Assembly: GCF_008274585.1 (NCBI RefSeq)
Contig: NZ_VTRT01000001.1
Location: forward strand, 1 to 64,000
Reading direction: 5' to 3'
DNA length: 64,000 nucleotides
Source of the DNA: Pedobacter sp. BS3
Lineage (GTDB): Bacteria; Bacteroidota; Bacteroidia; Sphingobacteriales; Sphingobacteriaceae
Part shown: positions 41,719 to 51,878 of the stretch, in pieces
Position numbering within the stretch: the first letter of the stretch is position 1
Layout: each line of letters opens with the position of its first letter
Notes under the pieces: model-generated
Told to the model about the DNA's origin: nothing
What the model saw: only the letters and a program-made list of their open reading frames with translations
The model's database searches: none
Position numbers and translations under genes: made by a program

Positions 41719-43605
41719 TTAGTCAACCCGTTGGGTTTCATGCTGCTTGTTCCACTCTTCCTGTATACGCTCTGCTTCGGTATTGCCTTCAAAATCATGC
41801 GGCAGGTTCGAGCTCATAGTTTGAGAGAAAGGAACAGTTTGAGGTATAAAATCTTCCGGATGTCCGGGCTTGCTGTAATCATAAGGCCAACGATATACGG
41901 TTGGTATTTCGCCGGGCCAGTTGCCATGAAGACGCTCTACCGGAGTTGTCCATTCCAAAGTATTCGACTGCCATGGATTTTGTGATGCTTTCTTTCCATA
42001 GAAAATAGAATGGAAGAAATTGTACAGGAAGGCTATCTGTCCTAAACCTGCAATAATGGCAGCCCACGAGATCAGCTTATTAACAGTTAACCACTCTTTC
42101 ATAAACTCAAATTCGGTAAAGGCATAGTACCGGCGTGGCACACCGTCCAAGCCCATAAAGTGCATGGGGAAGAACACCAGGTAAGCGCCGATAAATGTTA
42201 TCCAGAAGTGCAGATAACCCAATTTCTCATCCATCATACGGCCAAACATTTTAGGGAACCAGTGGTAAACACCGCACAGCATACCAAAAATTGCCGCTGA
42301 ACCCATTACCAGGTGGAAGTGGGCAACTACGAAATAGGTATCATGTAACGGAATATCCAATGCGGCATTTCCTAAGAAAATACCGGTTAATCCACCTGAA
42401 ATGAAGAATGAAACCAGCCCGATACCGAACAGCATGGCTGGAGAAAACCGGATATTACCCCGCCATAAGGTAGCCAGGTAATTAAAAGTTTTTACTGCCG
42501 AAGGTACCGCAATGATCAGGGTAGTGATCATAAATACGCCGCCCAGGAACGGATTCATCCCGGTAACGAACATGTGGTGTCCCCAAACGATGAACGATAA
42601 TACCGCGATACCAATCAACGAATACACCATGGCATGGTAGCCGAATATCGGCTTACGCGAATTGGTGGATATTACTTCTGATGTGATACCGAAAGCCGGC
42701 ATAATAATGATGTATACCTCAGGGTGACCCAGGAACCAGAATAAGTGCTCAAACAGGATAGGGCTACCTCCCTGGTTTGGTAAGATCTGTCCCGAAAGAA
42801 CAATATCCGAAAGATAGAAGCTGGTACCGAAGCTGCGGTCAAAGATCAGCAGCACCACGCCGGCTACTAAAACCGGGAATGATAACACACCTACAATGGC
42901 AGTGATGAAGAACGCCCATACAGTAAGCGGCATTTTCCATAAGTCCATTCCTTTTGTACGCATGTTCAGCACCGTACTGATATAATTCAGCGATCCCATA
43001 AGGGATGAAGCGATGAACAATACCATACTGATGAGCCAGAGGGTCATACCTGTACCCGACCCCGAGATAGCTTTTGGCAGTGCCGATAGCGGCGGATATA
43101 TTGTCCAGCCTGCACTTGCCGGCCCGCTTTGTACAAAGAAAGATGAAAGCATGATCACGCTGGAAATAAAGAATAACCAGTATGACAGCATGTTCAGGAA
43201 AGGCGAAGCCATATCGCGGGCACCGATCTGTAATGGAATAAGCAGGTTACTGAATGTACCGCTCAACCCTGTGGTCAATACAAAGAATACCATGATGGTA
43301 CCGTGTATGGTAACCAGCGCCAGGTAAAAATCGGGTTTTATACGCCCGCCTTCAGCCCATTTACCTAAAAAGGTTTCCAGCAACGGAAATGTCTTATCCG
43401 GCCAGCCCAGCTGTATACGGAAAAGGATAGATAAAAACATCCCGATCACTGCCATAATAATCCCTGTGATCAGGAATTGCTTGGCAATCATTTTATGGTC
43501 CTGGCTGAAAATATATTTGGTCAGGAAAGTTTCTTTGTGATGGCCATGAGCACCAAAATGGTCGTCGTGATGCTCTATTGTAGTATACATTGCTGTGCTT
43601 GCCAT
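41719..43605 (-). CDS. ctaD: Cytochrome c oxidase subunit I (aa3 type)
   Basis: This 628-residue protein has twelve or more membrane helices. It shows HDTYFVVAHFHLVMG (heme ligands), FWFLGHPEVYIIIMPAFG (A1-type proton channel Glu and the His-Tyr crosslink pair) and WGHHMFVTGM (CuB histidines). The catalytic subunit reduces oxygen at the heme a3-CuB site and pumps protons. It is the last gene of the Act-cox operon, 19 bp after coxB, and is followed by the terminator at 41656. Confidence 0.96.
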   Translation of the reverse strand: MASTAMYTTIEHHDDHFGAHGHHKETFLTKYIFSQDHKMIAKQFLITGIIMAVIGMFLSILFRIQLGWPDKTFPLLETFLGKWAEGGRIKPDFYLALVTIHGTIMVFFVLTTGLSGTFSNLLIPLQIGARDMASPFLNMLSYWLFFISSVIMLSSFFVQSGPASAGWTIYPPLSALPKAISGSGTGMTLWLISMVLFIASSLMGSLNYISTVLNMRTKGMDLWKMPLTVWAFFITAIVGVLSFPVLVAGVVLLIFDRSFGTSFYLSDIVLSGQILPNQGGSPILFEHLFWFLGHPEVYIIIMPAFGITSEVISTNSRKPIFGYHAMVYSLIGIAVLSFIVWGHHMFVTGMNPFLGGVFMITTLIIAVPSAVKTFNYLATLWRGNIRFSPAMLFGIGLVSFFISGGLTGIFLGNAALDIPLHDTYFVVAHFHLVMGSAAIFGMLCGVYHWFPKMFGRMMDEKLGYLHFWITFIGAYLVFFPMHFMGLDGVPRRYYAFTEFEFMKEWLTVNKLISWAAIIAGLGQIAFLYNFFHSIFYGKKASQNPWQSNTLEWTTPVERLHGNWPGEIPTVYRWPYDYSKPGHPEDFIPQTVPFSQTMSSNLPHDFEGNTEAERIQEEWNKQHETQRVD

Positions 43606-43624
43606 GATCTCTGTCTATTAAAAA

Positions 43625-44944
43625 TTATTTTAACGCAATTTTATTATTCTCTTCACTTGCTGCTTCTTTCGATGCCATCTGAAGCTCTTTCTTTACATCG
43701 TCGTTATAAAACAGCGGTTGCTTAGCCAACCATTCCTCATATTCTTTTTCTGATACAACGGTAACTTTAGCCTGCATGTTGTAGTGACCGGCACCACATA
43801 TTTTAGCACAAAGCAGGATATAGTCATACGTCGGGTTTTTCATCTTTACCCGCATTTCTGCTGTAGTAAAGCGTGGCGTAAACTGGAAGTAGGTAGGCAT
43901 ACCCGGAACAGCATTGATCTGTACTTTAAACGCCGGGATATAAAAACTGTGTATAATATCTTTTGAATTTACAGTAACACGTACAGGCTTGTTAACCGGC
44001 AGTACAATTTCGCCGCCCAGTTTATCGTCCCAGCTATGCTGATCTTTGAAATTGATACCTAATGAGTTGGTAGGGGTGATCAGCTTGTAATTTTTAACAC
44101 CTAACTGGTTATCGGCTCCTGCATAACGGATATTCCATTTAAACTGCTCGCCGGTTACTTCCATGCTGATGGCTTTTTTCTGCTCAGCTTCGGGCACATT
44201 GGTAATGCTGCGCCAGGTTATAAACCCGTAAAGTACCAGGATTGCCAGCACTACCGCCGGAACAATGGTCCATAAACGCTCTATCGCGTTATTATGCGGG
44301 TAATAATATGCTTTACGTTTTTCCCGGCCACGGTATTTAATAGCAAAGCCAAATAACAGGAACTGGGTAATGAAAAATACGATCAATGTAATTATCGATG
44401 TTATGGTAAACATCTGGTCAAGGCGTATACCGTGCACCGAAGCAGATTCATGCACACTCATTGCTCCCTGCACTTTTAACGACCAGTAAGCACCGTATAA
44501 TCCTGCTACCAGGGCAATACCCATCAGCACACTCTGAATAATATTGGCATTGTATTTTTTCTTCTTGCCCTGCACTTCGTTGGTTTGCTCATAAACCTTC
44601 ATGGCCTTACCAATAATGGCCAGGAAAACACAGAACAAAATGAACAACAAGGTGTAGTAAGCGGCAGTTTTGTATGTTTCGGAATGATCTACCTCAGGTT
44701 TTGGAGCGTCTACACCACCACCTGTCCACGATAACATCATGGTATCTACATCGGTAGATATGGCAGGCTGTTGCGCAGCTAATGAAGCCGACGAATTATT
44801 ACTAACAGCACTGTCTGTTGCAGCAGTATTCGAAACAGAAGTTGAATCGGTGGCCTGTGCATACACCGGCGCCTTAACTGCCAGCATACAAACAACCAGC
44901 AATGCTAAAATTGGCTTTATCTTAAATAAATTTCTCAAACCCAT
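43625..44944 (-). CDS. ctaC: Cytochrome c oxidase subunit II with CuA site
   Basis: This 439-residue protein has a signal peptide (ending VYAQ) and two extra N-terminal membrane helices compared with short family members. The two standard helices follow (FFITQFLLFGFAIKYRG and TIVPAVVLAILVLYGF). The periplasmic cupredoxin domain ends with the CuA motif CAKICGAGHYNM. The two Cys, His and Met ligands are kept; the usual Glu between the cysteines is Lys, while its backbone carbonyl can still act as ligand. No fused cytochrome c domain is present, so electrons probably come directly from the Act complex. It lies 27 bp after actF. Confidence 0.94.
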   Translation of the reverse strand: MGLRNLFKIKPILALLVVCMLAVKAPVYAQATDSTSVSNTAATDSAVSNNSSASLAAQQPAISTDVDTMMLSWTGGGVDAPKPEVDHSETYKTAAYYTLLFILFCVFLAIIGKAMKVYEQTNEVQGKKKKYNANIIQSVLMGIALVAGLYGAYWSLKVQGAMSVHESASVHGIRLDQMFTITSIITLIVFFITQFLLFGFAIKYRGREKRKAYYYPHNNAIERLWTIVPAVVLAILVLYGFITWRSITNVPEAEQKKAISMEVTGEQFKWNIRYAGADNQLGVKNYKLITPTNSLGINFKDQHSWDDKLGGEIVLPVNKPVRVTVNSKDIIHSFYIPAFKVQINAVPGMPTYFQFTPRFTTAEMRVKMKNPTYDYILLCAKICGAGHYNMQAKVTVVSEKEYEEWLAKQPLFYNDDVKKELQMASKEAASEENNKIALK

Positions 44945-44971
44945 TTTTTTATCGTCAATACGTGTATAAGC

Positions 44972-46192
44972 TTATATATGATGGTGCAAACTCTCTTCAA
45001 GGAACGGATGCTTAACCGGAATCAGTGAATGTTTACTTAATGCATTAAGTGTTAACAGGCTGAATAATCCGGCAAAACCTAAGGCTGTTCCAATTTCTAC
45101 AATGCCGAATGTCCGTTCTGCACCTACTGTGCCGGGCATGATCATAATGTAATAATCCAGCCAGTGACCACAAAGTAATAATATGGCTACAAAAAGTAAC
45201 GTGGTCTCACGGCGTTTTGCATCACGGGTCATTAATATCAGCACCGGCGATACAAAGTTAATAATGAGGTTTAACCAAAACCAGGGTTTATACTCAGGTT
45301 CCCATCTTTTGTAAAAATAAACGGTTTCCTCGGGCATGTTCGCATAGTAGATCAGTAAGAACTGGGCAAACCAAACGTAAGTCCAGAAAATAGAGAACGC
45401 AAATATAAACTTACCCAGATCATGCAGGTGGTTTTCATTGATCCACGACATGTATCCGCTTCTTTTCAGCAAAATGGCAATTATCGTGATCACGCATAAA
45501 CCGCTAACCCACATCGCTGCAAAGTTGTACCAGCCAAACATGGTAGAGAACCAGTGCGCTTCCAGCGACATGATGGTATCAAATGCCCACAGCGGTGTTG
45601 TAAATCCAAATATCACCAGGAAGAATACCGAGTATTTGAATGATTTCTTATACGAACTTAAACCGCCTTCCAGGTCTTCATTAACAGAAAGCTTAGCCAG
45701 CGTTACTGCAAAGAAGCTATATAAAGCCAGGAAGCCAACCAGGCGTATCATAAAGAAGGGCACGTTCAGGTAACCTGACTTACCGGCTATGATAGCATCA
45801 TAGTTCGGGCTGTTTGGATCTGTTATGCCGTCGGCATGCCAGTGGTGATATAGTTCATGCGTAGCTAAACCTGATGCACAGATAATAATTAATATGATTG
45901 AAGCTACCGGCAGTACCCGGGCCATTGCCTGCGGAATACGCAATAAACCGGTGGCCCAACCGGCCTGGGCAACATATTGTATGGCCAGGAAGAATGCCCC
46001 GGCAGCACATACGCAGGCAAAATAATACCCCATCAATAACAGGTTAGCAAATGTGCGCTCGGTATGGTGTGTTAAAAAACCATAGGCAATTGCAAGTACA
46101 CCAATAACGATGGCTATTAAACTCCAGGTTTTGGGCTTTCCTGAAAAGTCAAAGCGTTCAGTGAAATTATGAGTATGATTATGAGTTCCCAT
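44972..46192 (-). CDS. actF: Alternative complex III quinone-oxidoreductase subunit ActF
   Basis: This 406-residue membrane protein is predicted to have ten helices. A His-rich N-terminus (MGTHNHTHNF) leads into helices with ATHELYHHWHADG, SLEAHWFSTMFGWY and FWTYVWFAQFLLIYYANMPEE, all typical of ActF, a relative of the NrfD-type subunit ActC. It is part of the membrane module that oxidises menaquinol. It lies between actE and coxB in the continuous operon. Confidence 0.93.
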   Translation of the reverse strand: MGTHNHTHNFTERFDFSGKPKTWSLIAIVIGVLAIAYGFLTHHTERTFANLLLMGYYFACVCAAGAFFLAIQYVAQAGWATGLLRIPQAMARVLPVASIILIIICASGLATHELYHHWHADGITDPNSPNYDAIIAGKSGYLNVPFFMIRLVGFLALYSFFAVTLAKLSVNEDLEGGLSSYKKSFKYSVFFLVIFGFTTPLWAFDTIMSLEAHWFSTMFGWYNFAAMWVSGLCVITIIAILLKRSGYMSWINENHLHDLGKFIFAFSIFWTYVWFAQFLLIYYANMPEETVYFYKRWEPEYKPWFWLNLIINFVSPVLILMTRDAKRRETTLLFVAILLLCGHWLDYYIMIMPGTVGAERTFGIVEIGTALGFAGLFSLLTLNALSKHSLIPVKHPFLEESLHHHI

Positions 46193-46207
46193 CTGTTTTA
46201 TAGCGGT

Positions 46208-46795
46208 TTACTGTAATTTTTGTAATTCATGTACGTACAGAACAATTTTCCAGCGTTCTGACGGTGTAAGCTGATAACGGTGAGGCCCCATCAGGTTTAC
46301 ACCGTAAGTTATGGTATGGAATATCTTTCCATCGGTAAGGTCTTTCATAGCGCCGCCGCGAGATGAATTACCTTTTGAATACGATGGCGGAGCCGGAAAT
46401 TTGCCGCGTTGTACGATAGAGCCATCACCTTGTCCGGTTAAGCCGTGACAGTGTGAGCACATCTTCAAAAACAACATCTTACCATCATACAGGTTGGCGC
46501 TGTCTGCCGGCAACGGATTTTTCAGGTTCTTGCCTGCTGCTTCATAACCTTCCAGTGTATTCGGATAGTCTTCTGCCGGCTCATCAAAACCTACAGGCAC
46601 AGTGTGCGGCGGAGGTAGCTGAGCGGTCATACCATTTTTAAAATTCTTATTAGGCTGGTCCGGATTATAACCAATCGGGTCGTACATGTTACGGGCATAT
46701 TCCAAACCTGTACTACGCTTATCAGAACAAGAAGACACGATAGCAATAGCTGCTACAGCGAAAAAAGCAGCGCTTATTATTCTGAGCTTATTCAT
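46208..46795 (-). CDS. actE: Alternative complex III monoheme cytochrome c lipoprotein ActE
   Basis: This is 195 residues from the ATG at 46795, chosen because MNKLRIISAAFF then yields a lipoprotein signal with Cys23. ATGs at 46804 and 46816 are possible and would increase the overlap with actD. One heme site CSHCH (113-117) is followed by GLTGQGDG. A later GVNLMGPHRYQL supplies the Met ligand. It accepts electrons inside the Act complex and may pass them to the oxidase. It overlaps the end of actD by a few bases. Confidence 0.92.
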   Translation of the reverse strand: MNKLRIISAAFFAVAAIAIVSSCSDKRSTGLEYARNMYDPIGYNPDQPNKNFKNGMTAQLPPPHTVPVGFDEPAEDYPNTLEGYEAAGKNLKNPLPADSANLYDGKMLFLKMCSHCHGLTGQGDGSIVQRGKFPAPPSYSKGNSSRGGAMKDLTDGKIFHTITYGVNLMGPHRYQLTPSERWKIVLYVHELQKLQ

Positions 46796-47324
46796 AACTA
46801 ACATATTTTCTTTCATTGTGCTTAATTTCTACAGCACCTGCTTCTTTTAATAAATTATCGATTTTTTCAGGGTACGGATTATGCTTCGCATTAATAGCGA
46901 TAATGAAACGATCGTCTGTTGCCCTGAGGTCCATTACACGAGGTGCACGTCCCGGGAACAAATGGTTTCTGAAAAAGAATGTAAAACACATTCCGTATGA
47001 TGCAAAAAGCACCGTAAGCTCAAACATGATCGGAATAAAATCGGGCATAGCAAAAGCCGGTTTACCGCCGATATTCATGGGCCAGTCGTAAACCAAACAG
47101 TAGTACATCAGACCAAATGCGAAACATGTACCGGTTATACCGAAAAGAAACGCAACAATCGGAAGCCTTGAGCGCTTAACACCCAATTTTTCTTCAATAC
47201 CATGTATCGGCATCGGCGTAAACACATCATAAATGCTGATGTTGTTCTTTTGCAGCTGCTCTATCCCGTGCATCATATCATCGGGATCTTCAAAATGACC
47301 TAAAATATATTTTGTATTGCTCAT
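46788..47324 (-). CDS. actD: Alternative complex III subunit ActD (DUF3341)
   Basis: This 178-residue protein has an N-terminal alpha/beta region (YILGHFEDPDDMMHGIEQL) and two membrane helices (about 60-80 and 100-125). A C-terminal region follows with ATDDRFIIAINAKHN. It matches the DUF3341 family, always found in Act operons. It anchors the peripheral parts of the complex. It starts 12 bp after actC. Confidence 0.93.
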   Translation of the reverse strand: MSNTKYILGHFEDPDDMMHGIEQLQKNNISIYDVFTPMPIHGIEEKLGVKRSRLPIVAFLFGITGTCFAFGLMYYCLVYDWPMNIGGKPAFAMPDFIPIMFELTVLFASYGMCFTFFFRNHLFPGRAPRVMDLRATDDRFIIAINAKHNPYPEKIDNLLKEAGAVEIKHNERKYVSYE

Positions 47325-47336
47325 TTTTAATTTACG

Positions 47337-48803
47337 CTAAACGGTTTCTACTTCTGAAACGCTGTCAAATTTCTTTAACGACTCCTGGTAAAACTCAGCA
47401 TATTCTTTTTCTACCTTGCCTTCGCGGATCAGCTTTTGTTTAGACTGGTCGCTTGAGCTCTTCAGCAGCAGCTTAACTTCTGCCATAGCGATAGACGGTA
47501 ATACTCGAAGGAATAACAGGAACAAGGTGAAAAACAAACCGATAGAACCTACAAACACGCACACATCCACAATAGACGGGTAAAACATGGCCCAGCTTGA
47601 TGGCAGGTAATCACGATGCAATGAGATAACGATAATTACGAAACGCTCAAACCACATCCCGATATTTACCACGATAGACAGCACCCATGAAATACGGATG
47701 TTTGTCCGTATCTTTTTAAACCACATCAGCTGCGTCATCAGTACGTTACAGCCGTACATCATACAGCCTGCCCACCAGTACGGACCGGTAAAGCGGTTCA
47801 GGAAAGTATATTGCTCATATTCACTGCCAGAGTAATAGGCAATAAAGAACTCGGTAAGATAAGCTATACCTACAATTGAACCTGTTACCAGGATAATTTT
47901 GTTCATCGATTCGATATGAAACATGGTGATATAGTTCTCAAAGCCCATTACCTTACGTACAATGAGCATAAGCGTTTGCACCATAGCAAAGCCCGAGAAG
48001 ATAGCACCCGCAACGAAATATGGCGGGAAAATGGTAGTATGCCATCCCGGTTCCAGCGAAGTTGCAAAGTCCATAGATACGATAGTGTGCACTGATAATA
48101 CCAACGGTGTAGCTACACCGGCCAGGATTAAACACACTGCTTCAAAACGTTGCCAGGTTTTTACCGAACCGTTCCATCCGAAAGAAAATATGGAATAGAT
48201 ACGGCGGCGAAGACCGGTAGCACGGTCGCGGATAGAGGCAATATCAGGCAAAAGACCGGTGTACCAGAATACTAACGATACGGAGAAATACGTAGAGATA
48301 GCAAATACGTCCCAAACCAGCGGCGAGTTAAAGTTAACCCACAATGAACCGAACTGGTTAGGAAGCGGCAACGGCCAGTATGCCAGCCAGGGACGCCCCA
48401 TGTGCGATACCACGTAGGTGGCGGCACAAATTACGGCAAAGATGGTCATGGCCTCGGCAGAACGGTTGATAGAGTTTCGCCAGTTCTGGCGGAAAAGTAA
48501 CAAGATGGCCGATATCAGCGTACCAGCGTGACCAATACCTACCCACCATACGAAACCGGTAATATCCCAGGCCCAGCCAACAGTTTTATTCAAGCCCCAG
48601 GCCCCAATACCTGTCCAGAACGTATAGCTGACTGCACAAACCCATACCAGGGCAAAAGTGGCAGCAATACCAAAGCCTATCCACCATGCTTTATTAGGTT
48701 TGTTCTCAACGGGAATAAGAACCTCCCGCGTGATTTGCGCATAAGTAATATTCTCGCCGGTAATTAATGGCTCTCTTAATATTGATTCCTTATGTGATGA
48801 CAT
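47337..48803 (-). CDS. actC: Alternative complex III integral membrane subunit ActC (NrfD family)
   Basis: This 488-residue protein has ten predicted helices. Conserved features of ActC are WVGIGHAGTLISAILLLFRQNWRNSI (core GIGHAGTLISAILLL), GWHTTIFPPYFVAGAIFSGFAM and WFERFVIIVISLHRDYLPS. It contains the quinol-binding site and, by homology to polysulfide reductase NrfD/PsrC proteins, a possible proton path. It follows actB by 20 bp. Confidence 0.95.
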   Translation of the reverse strand: MSSHKESILREPLITGENITYAQITREVLIPVENKPNKAWWIGFGIAATFALVWVCAVSYTFWTGIGAWGLNKTVGWAWDITGFVWWVGIGHAGTLISAILLLFRQNWRNSINRSAEAMTIFAVICAATYVVSHMGRPWLAYWPLPLPNQFGSLWVNFNSPLVWDVFAISTYFSVSLVFWYTGLLPDIASIRDRATGLRRRIYSIFSFGWNGSVKTWQRFEAVCLILAGVATPLVLSVHTIVSMDFATSLEPGWHTTIFPPYFVAGAIFSGFAMVQTLMLIVRKVMGFENYITMFHIESMNKIILVTGSIVGIAYLTEFFIAYYSGSEYEQYTFLNRFTGPYWWAGCMMYGCNVLMTQLMWFKKIRTNIRISWVLSIVVNIGMWFERFVIIVISLHRDYLPSSWAMFYPSIVDVCVFVGSIGLFFTLFLLFLRVLPSIAMAEVKLLLKSSSDQSKQKLIREGKVEKEYAEFYQESLKKFDSVSEVETV

Positions 48804-48823
48804 ATTCTATTCTATGTTTAATA

Positions 48824-51800
48824 TTAAGCCTCTACTGTATTTCTAACTTTTACCTGGTAGCCAATGCCCGGCTGTGTACCAATTTCTTCCAGTACATAAT
48901 AGGTGCGCTCGCTCTTCAGGGCTTTTGCTACTTCAGATTCAGGATCATTCAGATCGCCGAAAATAATAGCGCCTGCAGTACATGCCTGCTGACAGGCCAT
49001 CTTAATATCGCCGTCTTTCAACACACGTTTATCCATCTTCGCCTGAAGCTTACCGGCTTGTATTCGCTGGATACACATCGAGCATTTTTCCATTACACCT
49101 CGCGAACGCGGCGTAACATCAGGATTAAGCAGCAGCTGGGTAAACTCGTTATTCAGGTAGTTATCAAAGCGTGAATCGTTCCAGTAGTTAAACCAGTTAA
49201 AGCGACGTACTTTGTACGGACAGTTGTTTGCACAGTAACGTGTTCCTACGCAACGGTTATACGCCATGTAGTTCAACCCGTCTGATGAGTGTACGGTTGC
49301 CAGTACCGGGCATACGGTTTCGCATGGTGCGTGGTCGCAATGCTGGCAAAGCATAGGCTGGTGTACAACCTTTACATTGTCCAGGTTTTCCATACGGGCG
49401 ATCTCGCCTTCTTCGGTAACCGATTTTCCGTCTTCCTCAAAGCTGTAGTAACGGTCAATGCGTATCCAGTGCATCTCACGGCGGCGACGTACTTCATCGC
49501 GTCCTACAACAGGAATATTATTTTCTACGTTACAAGCTACAATACAGGCTCCGCAACCGGTACAGGCATTCAGATCGATAGCCATTACCCAGTTCTGGCC
49601 GGGCTTTTCGTAATCGTACCACAGATCGAATTCTTTGGTATCGGTGCGTTTCCCTGAACCTGCGGCAGGGTTTTTCAGGTATTCTTTAAAGGTGGTTTCG
49701 CGGATAACGTTACGTCCTTCTATAGAATGGTGTGTCTGCGTTTGCGCCAGCTCATGGGTATCGCCGGTTTTGTTGAAGGTAACCGTAGAGGTATAGCGTT
49801 TGGTACCATTTACCAGGCTTGTGAACGGATAAGCATTTTGTCCTACGCCGTTTCCGGCCTTACCGGCTTTGGTACGACCATAACCTAAAGCTATAGAAAC
49901 TGTTCCCTGCGCCTGTCCGGGCTGGATTAATACGGGTAATACAACCGAATATCCTTTTGAATCTTTGATTTCTATCAGGTCAAACTGCGAAAGTCCAAGT
50001 TTCTCGGCATATTTCGGGGCAATGGCAGCATAGTTATCCCAGGTAACTTTTGATACCGGATCAGGCAGCTCCTGTAAATATGCATTATTTGCATAGCGGC
50101 CATCGCGGATAGCAGAACCTTCATAAACATGAAGCTCTATATCTTTGGCAAGCTCTTTACTTTGACTAACAATAGTACTTACAACCGCTGCAAGCGACAA
50201 ATTAAATGAATATGCTCCGGCAGGTTTTTCGCCAGTGTAAATAAAGCCTTTTTGCAACAGGCCTCTCCAGGTCTGACCGGTTTGTGCCAATACGGTACGC
50301 TCCCAGTTGTTGCGTACATACTGGTAGTAATCTTTCACCGGGGCATCGGCCCAGGTAAGCAGGCTTTCTTCTGCCTGGCGGGAATTATAAACCGGATTAA
50401 TGGCAGGCTGCACAACGGTGTAATATCCTTCGAAGGCATTTTCATCACCCCATGATTCCAGGTAATTGTGATTGATAGCGATTACGTTACATAACGAAGC
50501 GGTTTCATCTTCACGGTCAGCGAATGACACGCGTAAGTCTACTTTTTTAAGCGCTTCGGTAAATGCCTTGCTATCAAAATAATCGTAAGCGGGATTGGTA
50601 TCCAGGAAAAATACAGCGCCAACTTCGCCACGGCTCATCTCGTTGATGAATTCGGCAAACTCGGCATCGTTACCTGCATATTGATAAGATGGATTGTCTA
50701 AATCGATAGTAGCGCCGTAGCTGCCTAACGCGGCATTGATAGCGTTTACCAGTATCTGGATAGAAACATCATTTGAACCTGAAACTACCAGTGCACGGCC
50801 TTTTGCGTTAACCAGCTCTTTAGCAGCCAGCTTAACTACCTTATCGGCTACGGTATTTGCCAAAGGTTGTGTACCCGGCAAAACAGTGCCTGTTACGGCA
50901 TTATACAAGGCGATAAGCGCCAATCCCTGCTCTGAAGGTTTTACAGGGACACGTGAATCGGCATTTGTACCTGTAAGGCTCATACCGGTTTCGAACTGGA
51001 TATGCCGCGACATTTTTTTGTTAGCCAGCGATTTTGCATTCCGGTTGCTAACGTATTGTTTGGTGTATTCTTCAGGGGTGATCCAGGTTCCCAGGAAATC
51101 GGCACCGAAGCTTACAATGACATCGGCCTTATCAAAACGGTAACGGGGTAAAACGGCTTTACCGAAGCTATTCTCGTTAGCTTTGATAATACCGGTATAC
51201 GATACCGCATCTATATTAATGTGTTTTGTATTGGGGTATTGCGCTGTAAAATCGGCAATAACCGCTTTGGTTGACGGGCTGTTTACGGTTGATGATATGA
51301 TACGGATCTTTTTACCACCTGCCTGTACTTTGCTCAATTCGCCTTTCACAAAGCTGTCTACTTTGTCCCAGGTAGCTTTTGAGCCGTTTAATTGCGGATC
51401 CTGAAGTTTAGAAACATCGTACAGGTCTAACACAGAGGCCTGAGCCTGCGCATCTGTACCACCGTTTCCTAATAATCCTGACGGGTTACCTTCAATTTTG
51501 ATCGGACGGCCTTCGCGGGTTTTTACCAGGATACTCTGACCTTTATAACTTGATACGTAATAATTAGGTATGCCCGGAATAACTTCTTCGGGTTTTACCA
51601 GATACGGAATGGATTTATGCACGGGTGTACGCTGGCATGCTGCCAGTGATACGGCTCCAAGTCCGAAACCCAGTGCTTTCAGAAAATCACGGCGGGGAGT
51701 AACTGTGTTTAATCCTCCTTCGCTCAACACCTTTTCTATTGGTAATTCTTCCGCAAATTCATTCTTATTGGATTCAACAAATTCAGGTGTCTGATGTAAC

Positions 51801-51838
51801 TCTTCTAAACCTTTCCAGTATTTTTTATTGCTTTCCAT
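48824..51838 (-). CDS. actB: Alternative complex III iron-sulfur subunit ActB (molybdopterin-oxidoreductase-like plus ferredoxin domains)
   Basis: This 1004-residue fused protein has a Tat-type signal placed well inside the N-terminus (TPRRDFLKALGFG, RR at 49-50), a known variant in this family. The first two-thirds resemble a molybdopterin oxidoreductase but lack a clear cofactor-binding Cys cluster near the start. The last third carries four ferredoxin-like cysteine groups: CTGCGACIVACN, CQHCDHAPCETVCP, CVGTRYCANNCP and CSMCIQ...CQQAC. It transfers electrons from quinol to the ActA hemes on the periplasmic side. It lies 40 bp after actA. Confidence 0.95.
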   Translation of the reverse strand: MESNKKYWKGLEELHQTPEFVESNKNEFAEELPIEKVLSEGGLNTVTPRRDFLKALGFGLGAVSLAACQRTPVHKSIPYLVKPEEVIPGIPNYYVSSYKGQSILVKTREGRPIKIEGNPSGLLGNGGTDAQAQASVLDLYDVSKLQDPQLNGSKATWDKVDSFVKGELSKVQAGGKKIRIISSTVNSPSTKAVIADFTAQYPNTKHINIDAVSYTGIIKANENSFGKAVLPRYRFDKADVIVSFGADFLGTWITPEEYTKQYVSNRNAKSLANKKMSRHIQFETGMSLTGTNADSRVPVKPSEQGLALIALYNAVTGTVLPGTQPLANTVADKVVKLAAKELVNAKGRALVVSGSNDVSIQILVNAINAALGSYGATIDLDNPSYQYAGNDAEFAEFINEMSRGEVGAVFFLDTNPAYDYFDSKAFTEALKKVDLRVSFADREDETASLCNVIAINHNYLESWGDENAFEGYYTVVQPAINPVYNSRQAEESLLTWADAPVKDYYQYVRNNWERTVLAQTGQTWRGLLQKGFIYTGEKPAGAYSFNLSLAAVVSTIVSQSKELAKDIELHVYEGSAIRDGRYANNAYLQELPDPVSKVTWDNYAAIAPKYAEKLGLSQFDLIEIKDSKGYSVVLPVLIQPGQAQGTVSIALGYGRTKAGKAGNGVGQNAYPFTSLVNGTKRYTSTVTFNKTGDTHELAQTQTHHSIEGRNVIRETTFKEYLKNPAAGSGKRTDTKEFDLWYDYEKPGQNWVMAIDLNACTGCGACIVACNVENNIPVVGRDEVRRRREMHWIRIDRYYSFEEDGKSVTEEGEIARMENLDNVKVVHQPMLCQHCDHAPCETVCPVLATVHSSDGLNYMAYNRCVGTRYCANNCPYKVRRFNWFNYWNDSRFDNYLNNEFTQLLLNPDVTPRSRGVMEKCSMCIQRIQAGKLQAKMDKRVLKDGDIKMACQQACTAGAIIFGDLNDPESEVAKALKSERTYYVLEEIGTQPGIGYQVKVRNTVEA

Positions 51839-51878
51839 TTAAGCCTTATATAACTGTAATTGTACGTTCTTTTAACTA

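Noticed and set aside
43625-44944. Loss of the CuA site in subunit II (Lys in place of Glu in CAKIC)
   Set aside because: Both Cys, the His and the Met ligands are present, and the replaced residue contributes through its backbone.
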